From the NCBI GenBank assembly GCA_900553475.1, contig USEF01000063.1, positions 1 through 8,705 of the forward strand: a DNA stretch of 8,705 bases. Reading direction: 5' to 3'. A program made the position numbers and the translations under genes. The DNA comes from an uncultured Collinsella sp. (GTDB lineage Bacteria; Actinomycetota; Coriobacteriia; Coriobacteriales; Coriobacteriaceae). A model generated the notes under the pieces. The model was not told where the DNA came from and did not search any database. It saw only the letters and a program-made list of their open reading frames with translations. Shown one piece after another: positions 1-6,199 of this stretch (position 1 is its first letter; every line of letters starts with the position of its first letter).

Positions 1-72
1 CTTTGGTAAGTTCTATATGAACGCGAGGTCTTTGACCCGGAGAGTCCGAGGTACTTGTTGGTAAGACCTTAT
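1..72. other. Sequence downstream of rpmB, no gene seen
   Basis: No convincing coding region lies in these 72 bases on either strand. They contain a short dyad at 10-22 (GTTC-TATAT-GAAC), an inverted pair GGTCTT (27-32) / AAGACC (63-68) enclosing a small hairpin CGGA-GAG-TCCG (38-48), and an 8-base direct repeat TTGGTAAG at 3-10 and 58-65. Read in the rpmB direction, the inverted pair is not followed by a U-run, so I do not call it an intrinsic terminator. It could be a 3' end structure of the rpmB transcript or the upstream region of the next gene outside the window. Confidence 0.35.
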
Positions 73-261
73 TTAGGAGCGCGCAACCTTGCCGGACTTG
101 AGGCAGGTGGAGCAAACGTTCATCTTGCGACGGTGACCATCGACGACGACGTACACGCGCTGGATGTTGGGGCGGAACTTACGGTTGGTGACGCGGTGAG
201 AGTGGCTGATGGAGCGACCGGCAACGGGGTGCTTACCGCAAACTTCGCAAACTTTGGACAT
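73..261 (-). CDS. rpmB: 50S ribosomal protein L28 (four-cysteine form)
   Basis: Encodes a 62-residue basic protein of the large ribosomal subunit. The N-terminus MSKVCEVCGKHP, the SHSHRVTNRKFRPN stretch (residues 20-32) and the run of basic residues are typical of L28. Two CxxC pairs (C5/C8 and C50/C53) mark the zinc-ribbon form; some bacteria also carry a cysteine-free paralogue used under zinc limitation, which is family knowledge and not visible here. The start is the ATG at 261-259, preceded on the minus strand by GGAGGG (268-273) at a 6-base spacing. An in-frame upstream ATG at 309 lacks this support and would add 16 residues foreign to the family. The gene is monocistronic as far as can be seen and diverges from the pyr operon. 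Confidence 0.95.
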   Translation of the reverse strand: MSKVCEVCGKHPVAGRSISHSHRVTNRKFRPNIQRVYVVVDGHRRKMNVCSTCLKSGKVARS

Positions 262-315
262 AACTGACCCTCCTTGGGCGACAAACGAACATGTCGCGTT
301 AACAAACAAGCCTGA

Positions 316-324
316 ACTATAGCA
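316..324 (-). promoter_or_regulatory. Extended -10 promoter of rpmB
   Basis: On the minus strand the sequence TGC-TATAGT forms an extended -10 element (TGn plus a hexamer one base from consensus). It would start transcription around 308-310 and give a 5' untranslated region of about 48 bases with the GGAGGG ribosome binding site. The -35 region at 17-base spacing (CGCACA) matches only three of six positions, which an extended -10 can tolerate. Assigned by eye from motif and spacing only. Confidence 0.55.
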
Positions 325-552
325 CAGAAGCAGTTCCCTGTGCGTAATCTACACAGAGATACTCCTCTTTTGGCGATAGTGCTCACGCCACGGCCCTGGA
401 CGTAGATCCGATTTGCGTGCAGCAGAGGGGATTATGCCAGCTCGTGCGTGCGTTTTCAAGCTCGTCCCACAAATATATATAGGTTTATGAAGCATTGGGC
501 TCCGTTTACGGATTGCTCTGTATTTATGCTCGCAATTAAGCTCGAGGTTGGT
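325..552. other. Intergenic DNA between rpmB and pyr leader, no gene seen
   Basis: This stretch is richer in A/T than the flanking genes, for example ATATATATAGG around 474-483, and contains stops in all frames at short intervals. A 26-codon ATG reading frame (487-567) has only a weak AGG upstream and no visible family or attenuator logic. No RNA gene or strong hairpin with a U-run was seen. It probably holds only promoter-upstream sequence for the two divergent transcripts. Confidence 0.5.
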
Positions 553-558
553 TACACT
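553..558 (+). promoter_or_regulatory. Candidate -10 element of the pyr operon
   Basis: TACACT matches four of six positions of the TATAAT consensus and would start transcription near 564-566, just before the first leader structure at 568. No good -35 hexamer lies at the usual distance (530-535 is TCGCAA). TTGACC at 564-569 resembles a -35 box, but a promoter using it would begin after the binding-loop hairpin and destroy the attenuator logic. The call therefore rests largely on where the leader RNA must start. Confidence 0.35.
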
Positions 559-567
559 ATCCCTTGA

Positions 568-597
568 CCATTAAAGGGGTACGAGATACCCACATGG
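568..597 (+). promoter_or_regulatory. Putative PyrR-binding loop (anti-antiterminator)
   Basis: The RNA can fold into a lower stem CCAU (568-571) / AUGG (594-597), an asymmetric internal bulge UAAAG (572-576) opposite AC (592-593), an upper stem GGGUA (577-581) / UACCC (587-591), and the loop CGAGA (582-586). Known PyrR-binding loops have the same plan: a lower stem, a purine-rich internal bulge, an upper stem, and a terminal CNGNGA hexaloop. The NGNGA part is present here (C-G-A-G-A), but the first loop base would be A, and it may pair to give a five-base loop. Forming this hairpin occupies bases 584-597, which are needed for the antiterminator. The fold was done by eye; PyrR binding is inferred from shape, loop and position before pyrR. 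Confidence 0.6.
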
Positions 598-640
598 AAT
601 TACATAGCTGCCAAAGAGCAGCCCTTCCTTGTGGGTGTCT
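584..640 (+). promoter_or_regulatory. pyr leader antiterminator stem-loop
   Basis: Bases 584-594 (AGATACCCACA) pair with 630-640 (TGTGGGTGTCT) in an 11-bp stem with one G-U pair. After a U-U mismatch the stem continues as GGAA (596-599) with UUCC (625-628). An apical hairpin, GCTGC (607-611) - CAAAGA - GCAGC (618-622), sits inside. The 3' arm takes bases 636-640 away from the terminator, so this fold should allow read-through into pyrR. Its 5' arm overlaps the putative PyrR-binding loop, so the two cannot coexist. Confidence 0.65.
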
Positions 641-674
641 GGTCCGCTTTGAGCGGTCGGGCATCTATTTTTTT
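634..674 (+). terminator. pyr leader intrinsic terminator (attenuator)
   Basis: The upper stem CCGCT (644-648) - TTG - AGCGG (652-656) continues outward as TGTCTGG (636-642) with TCGGGCA (657-663), leaving T643 bulged. Two further pairs at 634-635 / 664-665 are possible. A U-run (TATTTTTTT, 666-674) follows directly. It lies 40 bases before the pyrR start with no gene upstream on this strand, so it must act on leader RNA and not at the end of a gene. This is the expected off-state when PyrR with bound UMP holds the upstream binding loop. Confidence 0.75.
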
Positions 675-694
675 GACTGTGTCAGCAGTCAAGA
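671..694 (+). promoter_or_regulatory. Second hairpin between attenuator U-run and pyrR ribosome binding site
   Basis: TTGACTG (673-679) and CAGTCAA (686-692) form a perfect 7-bp stem with the loop TGTCAG, extendable by U-A and U-G pairs at 671-672 / 693-694. It starts within the attenuator U-run and ends ten bases before the AAGGAG at 704-709. It has no U-run of its own, so it is not a terminator. It may shape the 5' end of the read-through message. The role is unknown. Confidence 0.45.
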
Positions 695-713
695 CATGTG
701 AGGAAGGAGATCG

Positions 714-1298
714 ATGGGCACGACTTCCCCCAAGGCGGTCATCATGGACGAGACCGCCGTCAATCGAGCGATGACCCGCATCGCGCACGAGATTCTCGAG
801 CGCAACGAGGGCTGTGAAGACCTCGCTCTGGTCGGCATCGTCACGCGCGGCGACCTTCTGGCAAAGAAACTCGCCGAGGAGATCAAGGAGATCGAGGGCG
901 TCGACGTTCCGCTCGGCAGCCTCGACATCAGCTTCTACCGCGATGACTACGCTACCAATTTCGCTCCCGCGATCCACGCCACCAACATTCCCTTTAGCGT
1001 CGACGGCAAACGCGTCGTGCTGGTGGACGACATCCTGTATACGGGCCGTACCATTCGCGCCGCTCTGGACGCCGTCATGGACCTGGGCCGTCCGAGCCGC
1101 ATTGAGCTGGCAGTTCTCGTTGACCGCGGCCACCGCGAGCTCCCCATCTCGCCGGACTTTGTCGGCAAGAACGTTCCCTCGTCGCATGAGGAGAACGTGC
1201 ACCTATATATGAAGGAAGTCGACGGCCACACCGCCGTCGAGATTAACGACGTCGCGCCGGGTTCCCACGTGGGCTCCGCGCCGCTGGGAGGTGAGTAG
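714..1298 (+). CDS. pyrR: Bifunctional pyr operon regulator / uracil phosphoribosyltransferase PyrR
   Basis: A 194-residue protein of the type I phosphoribosyltransferase fold. The PRPP-binding signature VLVDDILYTGRT occupies residues 102-113, with acidic D105/D106. The N-terminal part (ETAVNRAMTRIAHEI, GIVTRGDLLAKKLAEEI) and the segment LDISFYRDDY are typical of PyrR and not of the longer Upp enzymes. PyrR senses UMP and PRPP and binds pyr leader RNA to favour termination; many members also have weak UPRTase activity. The ATG start is preceded by AAGGAG (704-709). The three-state leader directly upstream implies self-control of the whole operon. The C-terminus runs on for about 15 residues after the usual end (EINDVAPGSHVGSAPLGGE), a small extension. 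The gene ends 4 bases before the chosen pyrB start. Confidence 0.96.
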   Translation: MGTTSPKAVIMDETAVNRAMTRIAHEILERNEGCEDLALVGIVTRGDLLAKKLAEEIKEIEGVDVPLGSLDISFYRDDYATNFAPAIHATNIPFSVDGKRVVLVDDILYTGRTIRAALDAVMDLGRPSRIELAVLVDRGHRELPISPDFVGKNVPSSHEENVHLYMKEVDGHTAVEINDVAPGSHVGSAPLGGE

Positions 1299-1302
1299 TA
1301 CC

Positions 1303-2247
1303 GTGGCGTTCAACCATAAGCACCTGATCGACATTACCGAGTACTCCGAAGAGGACATCAAGCTCATCCTCGAGACCGCCAAGGCGTTCTCCGAGGTCAA
1401 CGAGCGTGCTATCAAGAAGGTCCCCACGCTCAAGGGCAAGACCATCGTCAACATGTTCAACGAGCCCTCGACGCGCACCCGCAGCTCCTTCGAGCTCGCC
1501 GAGAAGCGTCTTTCGGCCGACAGCCTTAACTTTGGCGGCTCCTCGACCTCCACGGTCAAGGGCGAGAGCCTTGTCGACACCGTCGAGACCCTCAACGCCT
1601 ATAAGATCGACTGTATCGTCGTGCGTGATAAGCACGCCGGCGCTCCCTACATCGTCACGCAGAACTCGCCCGCGAGCGTCATCTGCGCCGGTGACGGCAA
1701 GCACAACCATCCCACGCAGGCCCTGCTCGACCTGTACACCATCTGGGAGCACAAGGGTGACTTCCACGGTCTGAAGGTCGCTGTCGTCGGCGATATCGCG
1801 CACTCCCGCGTCTGCGGCTCGCTGATCCCCGCCCTTAAGATCATGGGCTGCGAGACCTACGCCGTCGCCCCCGGCACGCTGCTGCCGCCGGCGCCCGAGG
1901 TTCTGGGCTGCGACCACGTGACGAGCGACCTCGATTCCGTCCTGCCCGAGCTGGACGTCGTCTACATGCTGCGCGTGCAGCAGGAGCGCCTCGAGGGTGC
2001 CCCGTTCCCGACCATTCGTGAGTACCACAGGCTCTTCGGCCTGACCAAGGACCGCGAGAAGCTCATGAAGCCCGATGCGATCATCTGCCACCCGGGTCCC
2101 ATCAACCGCGGCGTCGAGTTCGACTCCTATATGGCCGACCACCCGCAACGCTCCGTCATCCTGGAGCAGGTCTACGCCGGTATCTGCGTGCGTATGGCTA
2201 TCCTGTATCTGCTGCTTGGAGGTGCCGATAATGGCCTTGCTTCTTAA
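1303..2247 (+). CDS. pyrB: Aspartate carbamoyltransferase catalytic subunit
   Basis: A 314-residue cytosolic enzyme that joins carbamoyl phosphate and L-aspartate to carbamoyl aspartate, the committed step of pyrimidine synthesis. The carbamoyl-phosphate motif STRTR is at residues 56-60 (within FNEPSTRTRSSFE), the mobile loop with STVKGES around 83-89, HPTQALLDLYT at 136-146, and HPGPINRGVE near 263-272. These identify ATCase and not ornithine carbamoyltransferase. I chose GTG 1303 because GGGAGGTGAG (1286-1295) sits at proper spacing. An in-frame GTG at 1291 would add four residues (MSST) but lies inside that ribosome binding site. No pyrI regulatory subunit gene follows; control is probably through PyrR. 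The 3' end overlaps pyrC by 17 bases. Confidence 0.96.
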   Translation: MAFNHKHLIDITEYSEEDIKLILETAKAFSEVNERAIKKVPTLKGKTIVNMFNEPSTRTRSSFELAEKRLSADSLNFGGSSTSTVKGESLVDTVETLNAYKIDCIVVRDKHAGAPYIVTQNSPASVICAGDGKHNHPTQALLDLYTIWEHKGDFHGLKVAVVGDIAHSRVCGSLIPALKIMGCETYAVAPGTLLPPAPEVLGCDHVTSDLDSVLPELDVVYMLRVQQERLEGAPFPTIREYHRLFGLTKDREKLMKPDAIICHPGPINRGVEFDSYMADHPQRSVILEQVYAGICVRMAILYLLLGGADNGLAS

Positions 2248-3520
2248 GAATGCCCACGTCGTCGACCCGTCCGTCGAGCTTGACGGTGTCGTTGACGTCC
2301 TGATTGACGGCGACAAGATCGCCGAGGTCGGCGAGAATCTCGCCGTCGAGGGAGCCGAGGTCCGCGACCTTTCCGGCAAGTACCTCGTCCCCGGCCTGGT
2401 GGATATGCACGTTCACCTTCGCGAGCCCGGCTACGAGGTCAAAGAGGACATCGAGAGCGGTACCCGCGCAGCTGCCAAGGGCGGCTTTACCGGCGTGTGC
2501 GCCATGCCCAACACCGATCCCGTAACCGATAACGGCACTGTCGTGGAGTTCGTCAAGTCCCGCGCTGCCGAGGTCGGCCACTGCCGCGTCTATCCGTCGG
2601 GCGCCATGACTCGCGGTCTTAAGGGCGAGGCCATGTCCGAGATGGGCGATATGGTCGCCCACGGCGCCGTCGCCTTCACCGATGACGGTCGCGGCGTGCA
2701 GGGCGCGGGCATGCTCCGTCGCTGCATGGACTACGGCAAGATGTTCGGCAAGGTCTTCATGAGCCACTGCCAGGACGAGGACCTGGTCGGCCACGGCCAG
2801 ATCAACGAGGGCAAGGTCTCGACCCGTCTGGCCCTCGAGGGTTGGCCGGCTGCCGGCGAGGAGCTCCAGATCGCCCGCGACATCGAGATCGCCAAGCTGA
2901 CCGGTGCCAAGCTGCACATCCAGCACATCTCCACCGCCCATGGCCTGGAGATCGTGCGTGCCGGTAAGGCCGCTGGCGTTCAGGTTACCTGCGAGGCCAC
3001 CCCGCACCACATGTTCCTGACCGAGAACGACCTGGACGAGACCTACAACACCTCGCTCAAGGTCAATCCGCCGCTGCGTACCGAGGAGGATGCCGAGGCC
3101 ATCCGTCAGGGCGTCATCGACGGCACCGTCGACGCTATCGTCACCGATCACGCTCCCCACACCCCGTGGGAGAAGGCCCGCGAGTTCGAGCTTGCGCCCT
3201 TTGGCATGATCGGTCTCGAGACCTCGCTGTCGCTCGTGCTCACCGAGCTGGTCAACACGGGCAAGATGAGCATGGGCCGCATGGTCGAGCTCATGGCCAT
3301 CAAACCGCGTGAGATCCTGGGTCTCGACCAGGTTCAGGTCAAGGCGGGATCCGTTGCCGACCTGACCGTGTTCGACCCCTCCGCAACCTGGACGGTTGGC
3401 GAGGACGGTTACGAGTCGCGCGCCGAGAACTCCGGTTTTGCCGGCCGCACGCTCACCGGTCGTGCCACCGATGTATTTGTCGGCGGTAAACAGACGCTTG
3501 CCGACGGCTGCATCTGCTAG
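2231..3520 (+). CDS. pyrC: Dihydroorotase (class I)
   Basis: A 429-residue amidohydrolase that reversibly cyclises carbamoyl aspartate to dihydroorotate. The metal-binding DxHxH motif is D58-M-H60-V-H62 followed by LREPG. Further conserved pieces are AMPNTDP (91-97), FTDDGRG with D151 (149-155), H179 in MSHCQDED, H232 in IQHIST, ATPHH (256-260) and TDHAPHT with D306. The length and the LREPG/TDDG pattern fit the class I bacterial enzymes. The ATG at 2231 has GGAGG (2218-2222) eight bases upstream and starts inside the pyrB 3' end, so the two are translationally coupled. The reading frame is open further upstream (to 2075), but only as a shadow of pyrB. Confidence 0.96.
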   Translation: MALLLKNAHVVDPSVELDGVVDVLIDGDKIAEVGENLAVEGAEVRDLSGKYLVPGLVDMHVHLREPGYEVKEDIESGTRAAAKGGFTGVCAMPNTDPVTDNGTVVEFVKSRAAEVGHCRVYPSGAMTRGLKGEAMSEMGDMVAHGAVAFTDDGRGVQGAGMLRRCMDYGKMFGKVFMSHCQDEDLVGHGQINEGKVSTRLALEGWPAAGEELQIARDIEIAKLTGAKLHIQHISTAHGLEIVRAGKAAGVQVTCEATPHHMFLTENDLDETYNTSLKVNPPLRTEEDAEAIRQGVIDGTVDAIVTDHAPHTPWEKAREFELAPFGMIGLETSLSLVLTELVNTGKMSMGRMVELMAIKPREILGLDQVQVKAGSVADLTVFDPSATWTVGEDGYESRAENSGFAGRTLTGRATDVFVGGKQTLADGCIC

Positions 3521-3540
3521 CATAGCCTTATCGCTTTTGT

Positions 3541-3578
3541 GCGCGGCGCCCTTGCGGTGCCGCGCTTTCTATTCGTTT
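3541..3578 (+). terminator. Strong GC hairpin with weak U-tract between pyrC and pyrK
   Basis: GCGCGGCGCC (3541-3550) and GGTGCCGCGC (3556-3565) form a 10-bp stem with one G-U pair and the loop CTTGC, followed by TTTCTATTCGTTT. The tract is broken by C, A and G, so termination is probably partial; it may instead be an RNA-processing or stabilising hairpin. A second small hairpin, CCATGC-AACC-GCATGG (3582-3597), follows, then the pyrK ribosome binding site. This 92-base gap is the only real break in the pyr operon. Confidence 0.5.
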
Positions 3579-3612
3579 GGACCATGCAACCGCATGGGGG
3601 ATTGGAGCGTTT

Positions 3613-4404
3613 ATGCCCACACCTTCCACTGCACGCATGCACGACTTCGAGGTCGTCTCGAACCGGGAGATTGCCGACGGCGTCTTCTCGCTCGTCATCT
3701 CGGCCCCCAAGCTTGCAAGTGCGCTCAAGCCCGGTCAGTTTGTGAACATCGCCGTACCCGGTGATGCGTCCTCGCTGCTTCGCGTGCCCCTGAGCTACTA
3801 CCGCGCCGACGCCGAGGCCGGCACCGTCGAGCTGTGGTACGCCGTCGTGGGCGACGATACCCGTCGTTTGTCCCAGATGGGCCCTGGCTCCTCCTCTAAC
3901 CTGCTGGGCCCCGGTGGCCGTGGCTGGATGGTACCCGAGGGCACCAGGAAGGCCCTGCTCGTCGCCGGTGGCATCGGTGTTCCGCCTGTGCTGTGTCTTG
4001 CCGGTATGCTTGCCGAGCAGAGTGTTGATGTGGACGTGTGCCTGGGCTTTGGCACCGCTTCCAAGGCCGTGGGCATCGACGAGTTCCGCGCGCTGGGCGC
4101 CACGGTTAACGTGTGCACCGACGATGGCACGCTGGGCACGCACGGTTTTTGCACCGATCCTGCTGCCGAGCTGCTTAGCGAGGGCGGCTACGACTATGTC
4201 GCCAGCTGCGGTCCCGCCGTCATGATGAAGAAAGTCGCCGCCGCTGCCGCCGAGGCCGGTGCGTACTGCGAGGTGTCGCTCGAGCGCATGATGAGCTGTG
4301 GCTTTGGCGCCTGCAACACCTGCAATGTCGAGACGGTCGACGGTATGAAGGGTGCTTGCATGTGCGGCCCCGTGTTCGATGCTTCCAAGGTGGTGGTCTT
4401 CTAG
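3613..4404 (+). CDS. pyrK: Dihydroorotate dehydrogenase B electron transfer subunit
   Basis: A 263-residue iron-sulfur flavoprotein that passes electrons from PyrD to NAD+. The N-terminal FAD-binding barrel carries RVPLSYY (57-63, the family's RxxS flavin motif). The NAD-binding domain carries VAGGIGVPP (117-125). The C-terminus has the PyrK [2Fe-2S] cysteine set C229-x4-C234-x2-C237-x11-C249, followed by GPVFDA. The ATG at 3613 has GGAG at 3604-3607, five bases before it. An in-frame TTG at 3577 would add 12 residues across the inter-gene hairpin and lacks a ribosome binding site. The gene stands directly before pyrD, its partner in the heterotetramer, and overlaps the chosen pyrD start by one base. 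Confidence 0.95.
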   Translation: MPTPSTARMHDFEVVSNREIADGVFSLVISAPKLASALKPGQFVNIAVPGDASSLLRVPLSYYRADAEAGTVELWYAVVGDDTRRLSQMGPGSSSNLLGPGGRGWMVPEGTRKALLVAGGIGVPPVLCLAGMLAEQSVDVDVCLGFGTASKAVGIDEFRALGATVNVCTDDGTLGTHGFCTDPAAELLSEGGYDYVASCGPAVMMKKVAAAAAEAGAYCEVSLERMMSCGFGACNTCNVETVDGMKGACMCGPVFDASKVVVF

Positions 4405-5327
4405 TGGGTACCGTGAACATGGCCGTCGATTTCGGCGGCGTCAAGATGCAGAACCCCATCAACACCGCAGCCGGTACCTTTGGCTACGGTTGGCAGTTCC
4501 AGAACTTCTTCGATGTCTCCCAGCTGGGCGCCATCACCACCAAGGGTTGCGCTGCCGAGCCCTGGCCCGGCAACCCCGCGCCCCGTATGGCCGAGATTCC
4601 CGGCGGCATGATCAACTCCGTGGGCCTTCAGAACCCTGGCGTGGCTGCCTTTGCCCGTGAGTCCGGTCCGTGGCTGGAGCAGCTCTCCAAGGACGGTTGC
4701 CAGGTCATCTGCCAGGTTGCCGGCCACTCCGTTGACGAGTTTGTCCGCGCACTCGAGATGTATGTCGAGCTGTGCCCCTGGGCTGCCGGCTACGAGATCA
4801 ACGTGAGCTGCCCTAATATCGCCGCCGGCGGTGCCGCCATGGGCTCCACGCCCGAGGGCGCCTCTTCCGTTATGGCTGCCTGCCGCAAGGTGACCGATAA
4901 GCCGCTGTTCGTGAAGATGGCTCCGGTCAACGTCGCCGAGATTGCCAAGGCCCTCGAGGCTGCCGGTGCCGACGGCCTTTCAGTCATCAACTCCATCCAG
5001 GGCATGGCCATCGACGTCCATACCCGCAAGTCCCGCGTGGCCAAGCCCAAGGGGGGCCTTTCGGGCCCGCTGTGCCACCACATCGCCGTGCGCATGGTCT
5101 GGGAGGTTGCCCAGGCCGTCGATATCCCCATCAACGGTGTCGGCGGTGTCATGACTGGCGAGGATGCGGCCGAGTTTATCCTGGCCGGCGCCACCTGCGT
5201 GTCGGTCGGTATGGCCAACTTCATCGATCCGTGCGCTTCGCTCAAGATCGCGCGCGAGCTCGAGGCCTGGGCCGAGTCCCAGGGCGTAAAGGACATCAAC
5301 GAGCTGGTAGGTGCTTTCGAATGCTAG
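4404..5327 (+). CDS. pyrD: Dihydroorotate dehydrogenase (NAD+), catalytic subunit, class 1B
   Basis: A 307-residue FMN-dependent TIM-barrel enzyme that oxidises dihydroorotate to orotate in the cytosol. Visible signatures are NPINTAAGTFGYG near the N-terminus, NSVGLQNPG, EINVSCPN with the catalytic-base cysteine of class 1 enzymes (about C136), KMAPV, and the FMN-phosphate loop GVGGVMTGEDAAEF. A cysteine here and a neighbouring pyrK point to the NAD-linked 1B type and not the membrane class 2 enzyme. The start is uncertain: GTG 4404 overlaps the pyrK stop by one base (TAGTG), while GTG 4413 or ATG 4419 would give a protein 3 or 5 residues shorter. I favour 4404 for its coupling and the AAGGTGG ten bases upstream. 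The 3' end overlaps pyrF by 7 bases. Confidence 0.94.
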   Translation: MGTVNMAVDFGGVKMQNPINTAAGTFGYGWQFQNFFDVSQLGAITTKGCAAEPWPGNPAPRMAEIPGGMINSVGLQNPGVAAFARESGPWLEQLSKDGCQVICQVAGHSVDEFVRALEMYVELCPWAAGYEINVSCPNIAAGGAAMGSTPEGASSVMAACRKVTDKPLFVKMAPVNVAEIAKALEAAGADGLSVINSIQGMAIDVHTRKSRVAKPKGGLSGPLCHHIAVRMVWEVAQAVDIPINGVGGVMTGEDAAEFILAGATCVSVGMANFIDPCASLKIARELEAWAESQGVKDINELVGAFEC

Positions 5328-6037
5328 AGACCGATGCCCGCGACCGCGTGATCGTCGCCCTCGACTGCGATCGTGAGCGTGCGCTCGAGCTCGCCCACGA
5401 GCTTTCTGGTCATGCCGCCTGGCTCAAAGTTGGCATGACGCTCTATTACGCTGAGGGCCCCGAGATCGTCAAGACCTTTAAGGACCTGGGCTTTAAGGTC
5501 TTCCTTGACCTTAAGTTCCATGATATTCCGCACCAGGTTCGCGGTGCCGCCCGCTCGGCCTCGCTTGCCGGTGCCGACCTGCTTTCGGTCCACGGCTTGG
5601 GTTCGGGCGCCATGCTCGCTGCCTGCCGCGAGGGTGCCGAGGAGGCGCGCGAGGACCGCGCCAAGCTCGTCGCCATCACCGTGCTCACGAGCATGAATCA
5701 GGATGCCTTGAGCGAGATCGGCGTCGAGTCGCCCGTGGCCGAGGAGGCCGCCCGCCTGGCAAAGCTCGCTCAGGCCAACGGCATCGATGGCATCGTGTGC
5801 TCGCCGATGGAGGCTCACGACATGCGTGAGCTGCTGGGTCCTGATGCCCTGATCGTGACTCCGGGCGTGCGTCCGGTGGGTGCCGCCCTTGGTGACCAGT
5901 CCCGCGTGGCGACGCCTTCCCAGGCTATCGAGCGTGGCGCAAGCCACATTGTGGTGGGCCGTCCCATCACCGGTGCCGACGATCCGGTTGCCGCCTTTGA
6001 CGCCATCGTCGCTGAGCTGGTCGAAAACGTCGCGTAA
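5321..6037 (+). CDS. pyrF: Orotidine 5'-phosphate decarboxylase
   Basis: A 238-residue TIM-barrel enzyme that decarboxylates OMP to UMP, the last step of the pathway. The catalytic set appears as VALDCD (12-17, D15), K36 in WLKVGM, and D63-L-K65-F-H-D68-I-P (62-70). VTPGVRP and VVGRPITGADDP form the phosphate-binding end of the barrel. The length matches the short bacterial form. The ATG at 5321 overlaps the pyrD stop region by 7 bases, with AGGT (5309-5312) upstream, so translation is coupled to pyrD. The open frame extending upstream to 5072 is a pyrD shadow. It is the last pyr gene here; pyrE, which supplies OMP, is not in the window. Confidence 0.96.
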   Translation: MLETDARDRVIVALDCDRERALELAHELSGHAAWLKVGMTLYYAEGPEIVKTFKDLGFKVFLDLKFHDIPHQVRGAARSASLAGADLLSVHGLGSGAMLAACREGAEEAREDRAKLVAITVLTSMNQDALSEIGVESPVAEEAARLAKLAQANGIDGIVCSPMEAHDMRELLGPDALIVTPGVRPVGAALGDQSRVATPSQAIERGASHIVVGRPITGADDPVAAFDAIVAELVENVA

Positions 6038-6082
6038 AAGATTCCCCTAAGTCACCACTTTTGGGTCTCATTAGCACAAAAT

Positions 6083-6147
6083 AGCCCCTGTGCCTGCGTA
6101 AACTTTCCAATCCTTTGTGTGGAATCGCAGGTCAGGGGCTTAACTTT
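6083..6147 (+). terminator. Long imperfect hairpin after pyrF, likely operon terminator
   Basis: AGCCCCTG (6083-6090) pairs with CAGGGGCT (6133-6140), then CCTGCG (6093-6098) with CGCAGG (6126-6131), then TTCCA (6105-6109) with TGGAA (6120-6124), around a ten-base loop. The 3' tail TAACTTT is only a weak U-tract. The position, 45 bases after the pyrF stop and before a new promoter region, favours a transcription terminator. It is unusually long (58 bases) and interrupted, so a structured small RNA or an mRNA 3' stabiliser is also possible. Confidence 0.5.
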
Positions 6148-6199
6148 GGGCGCAGTATATTGCACTTTTTGCGGGTATCGTCTAACCTATGGAGCCGCG

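Noticed and set aside
487..567. A possible 26-residue leader peptide upstream of the pyr attenuator
   Set aside because: It has only a weak AGG as ribosome binding site, no run of regulatory codons, and would end before the attenuator structures; it also probably lies upstream of the transcript start.
564..592. TTGACC (564-569) with TACCCA (587-592) as the pyr promoter
   Set aside because: The -10 match is poor, and transcription would start after 595, losing both the binding loop and the 5' arm of the antiterminator.
607..622. GCTGC-CAAAGA-GCAGC hairpin as the PyrR-binding loop
   Set aside because: Its loop also resembles CNGNGA, but it lies inside the antiterminator and does not conflict with it, so binding there would not favour termination; the hairpin at 568-597 fits the logic better.
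1291..1302. GTG 1291 as the pyrB start
   Set aside because: It sits inside the GGGAGGTGAG ribosome binding sequence; GTG 1303 has correct spacing from that sequence. Only four residues are at stake.
1243..2379. A 378-codon minus-strand open frame opposite pyrB
   Set aside because: Shadow frame of pyrB with the same composition signature as the other antisense frames and no family motif.
2198..3523. A 441-codon open frame on the minus strand opposite pyrC
   Set aside because: It mirrors pyrC almost end to end, has low-complexity composition and no ribosome binding site that I could see; pyrC is certain.
3577..3612. TTG start for pyrK, 12 codons upstream of the ATG
   Set aside because: No ribosome binding site precedes it, it lies in the hairpin tail, and the ATG at 3613 has GGAG at good spacing.
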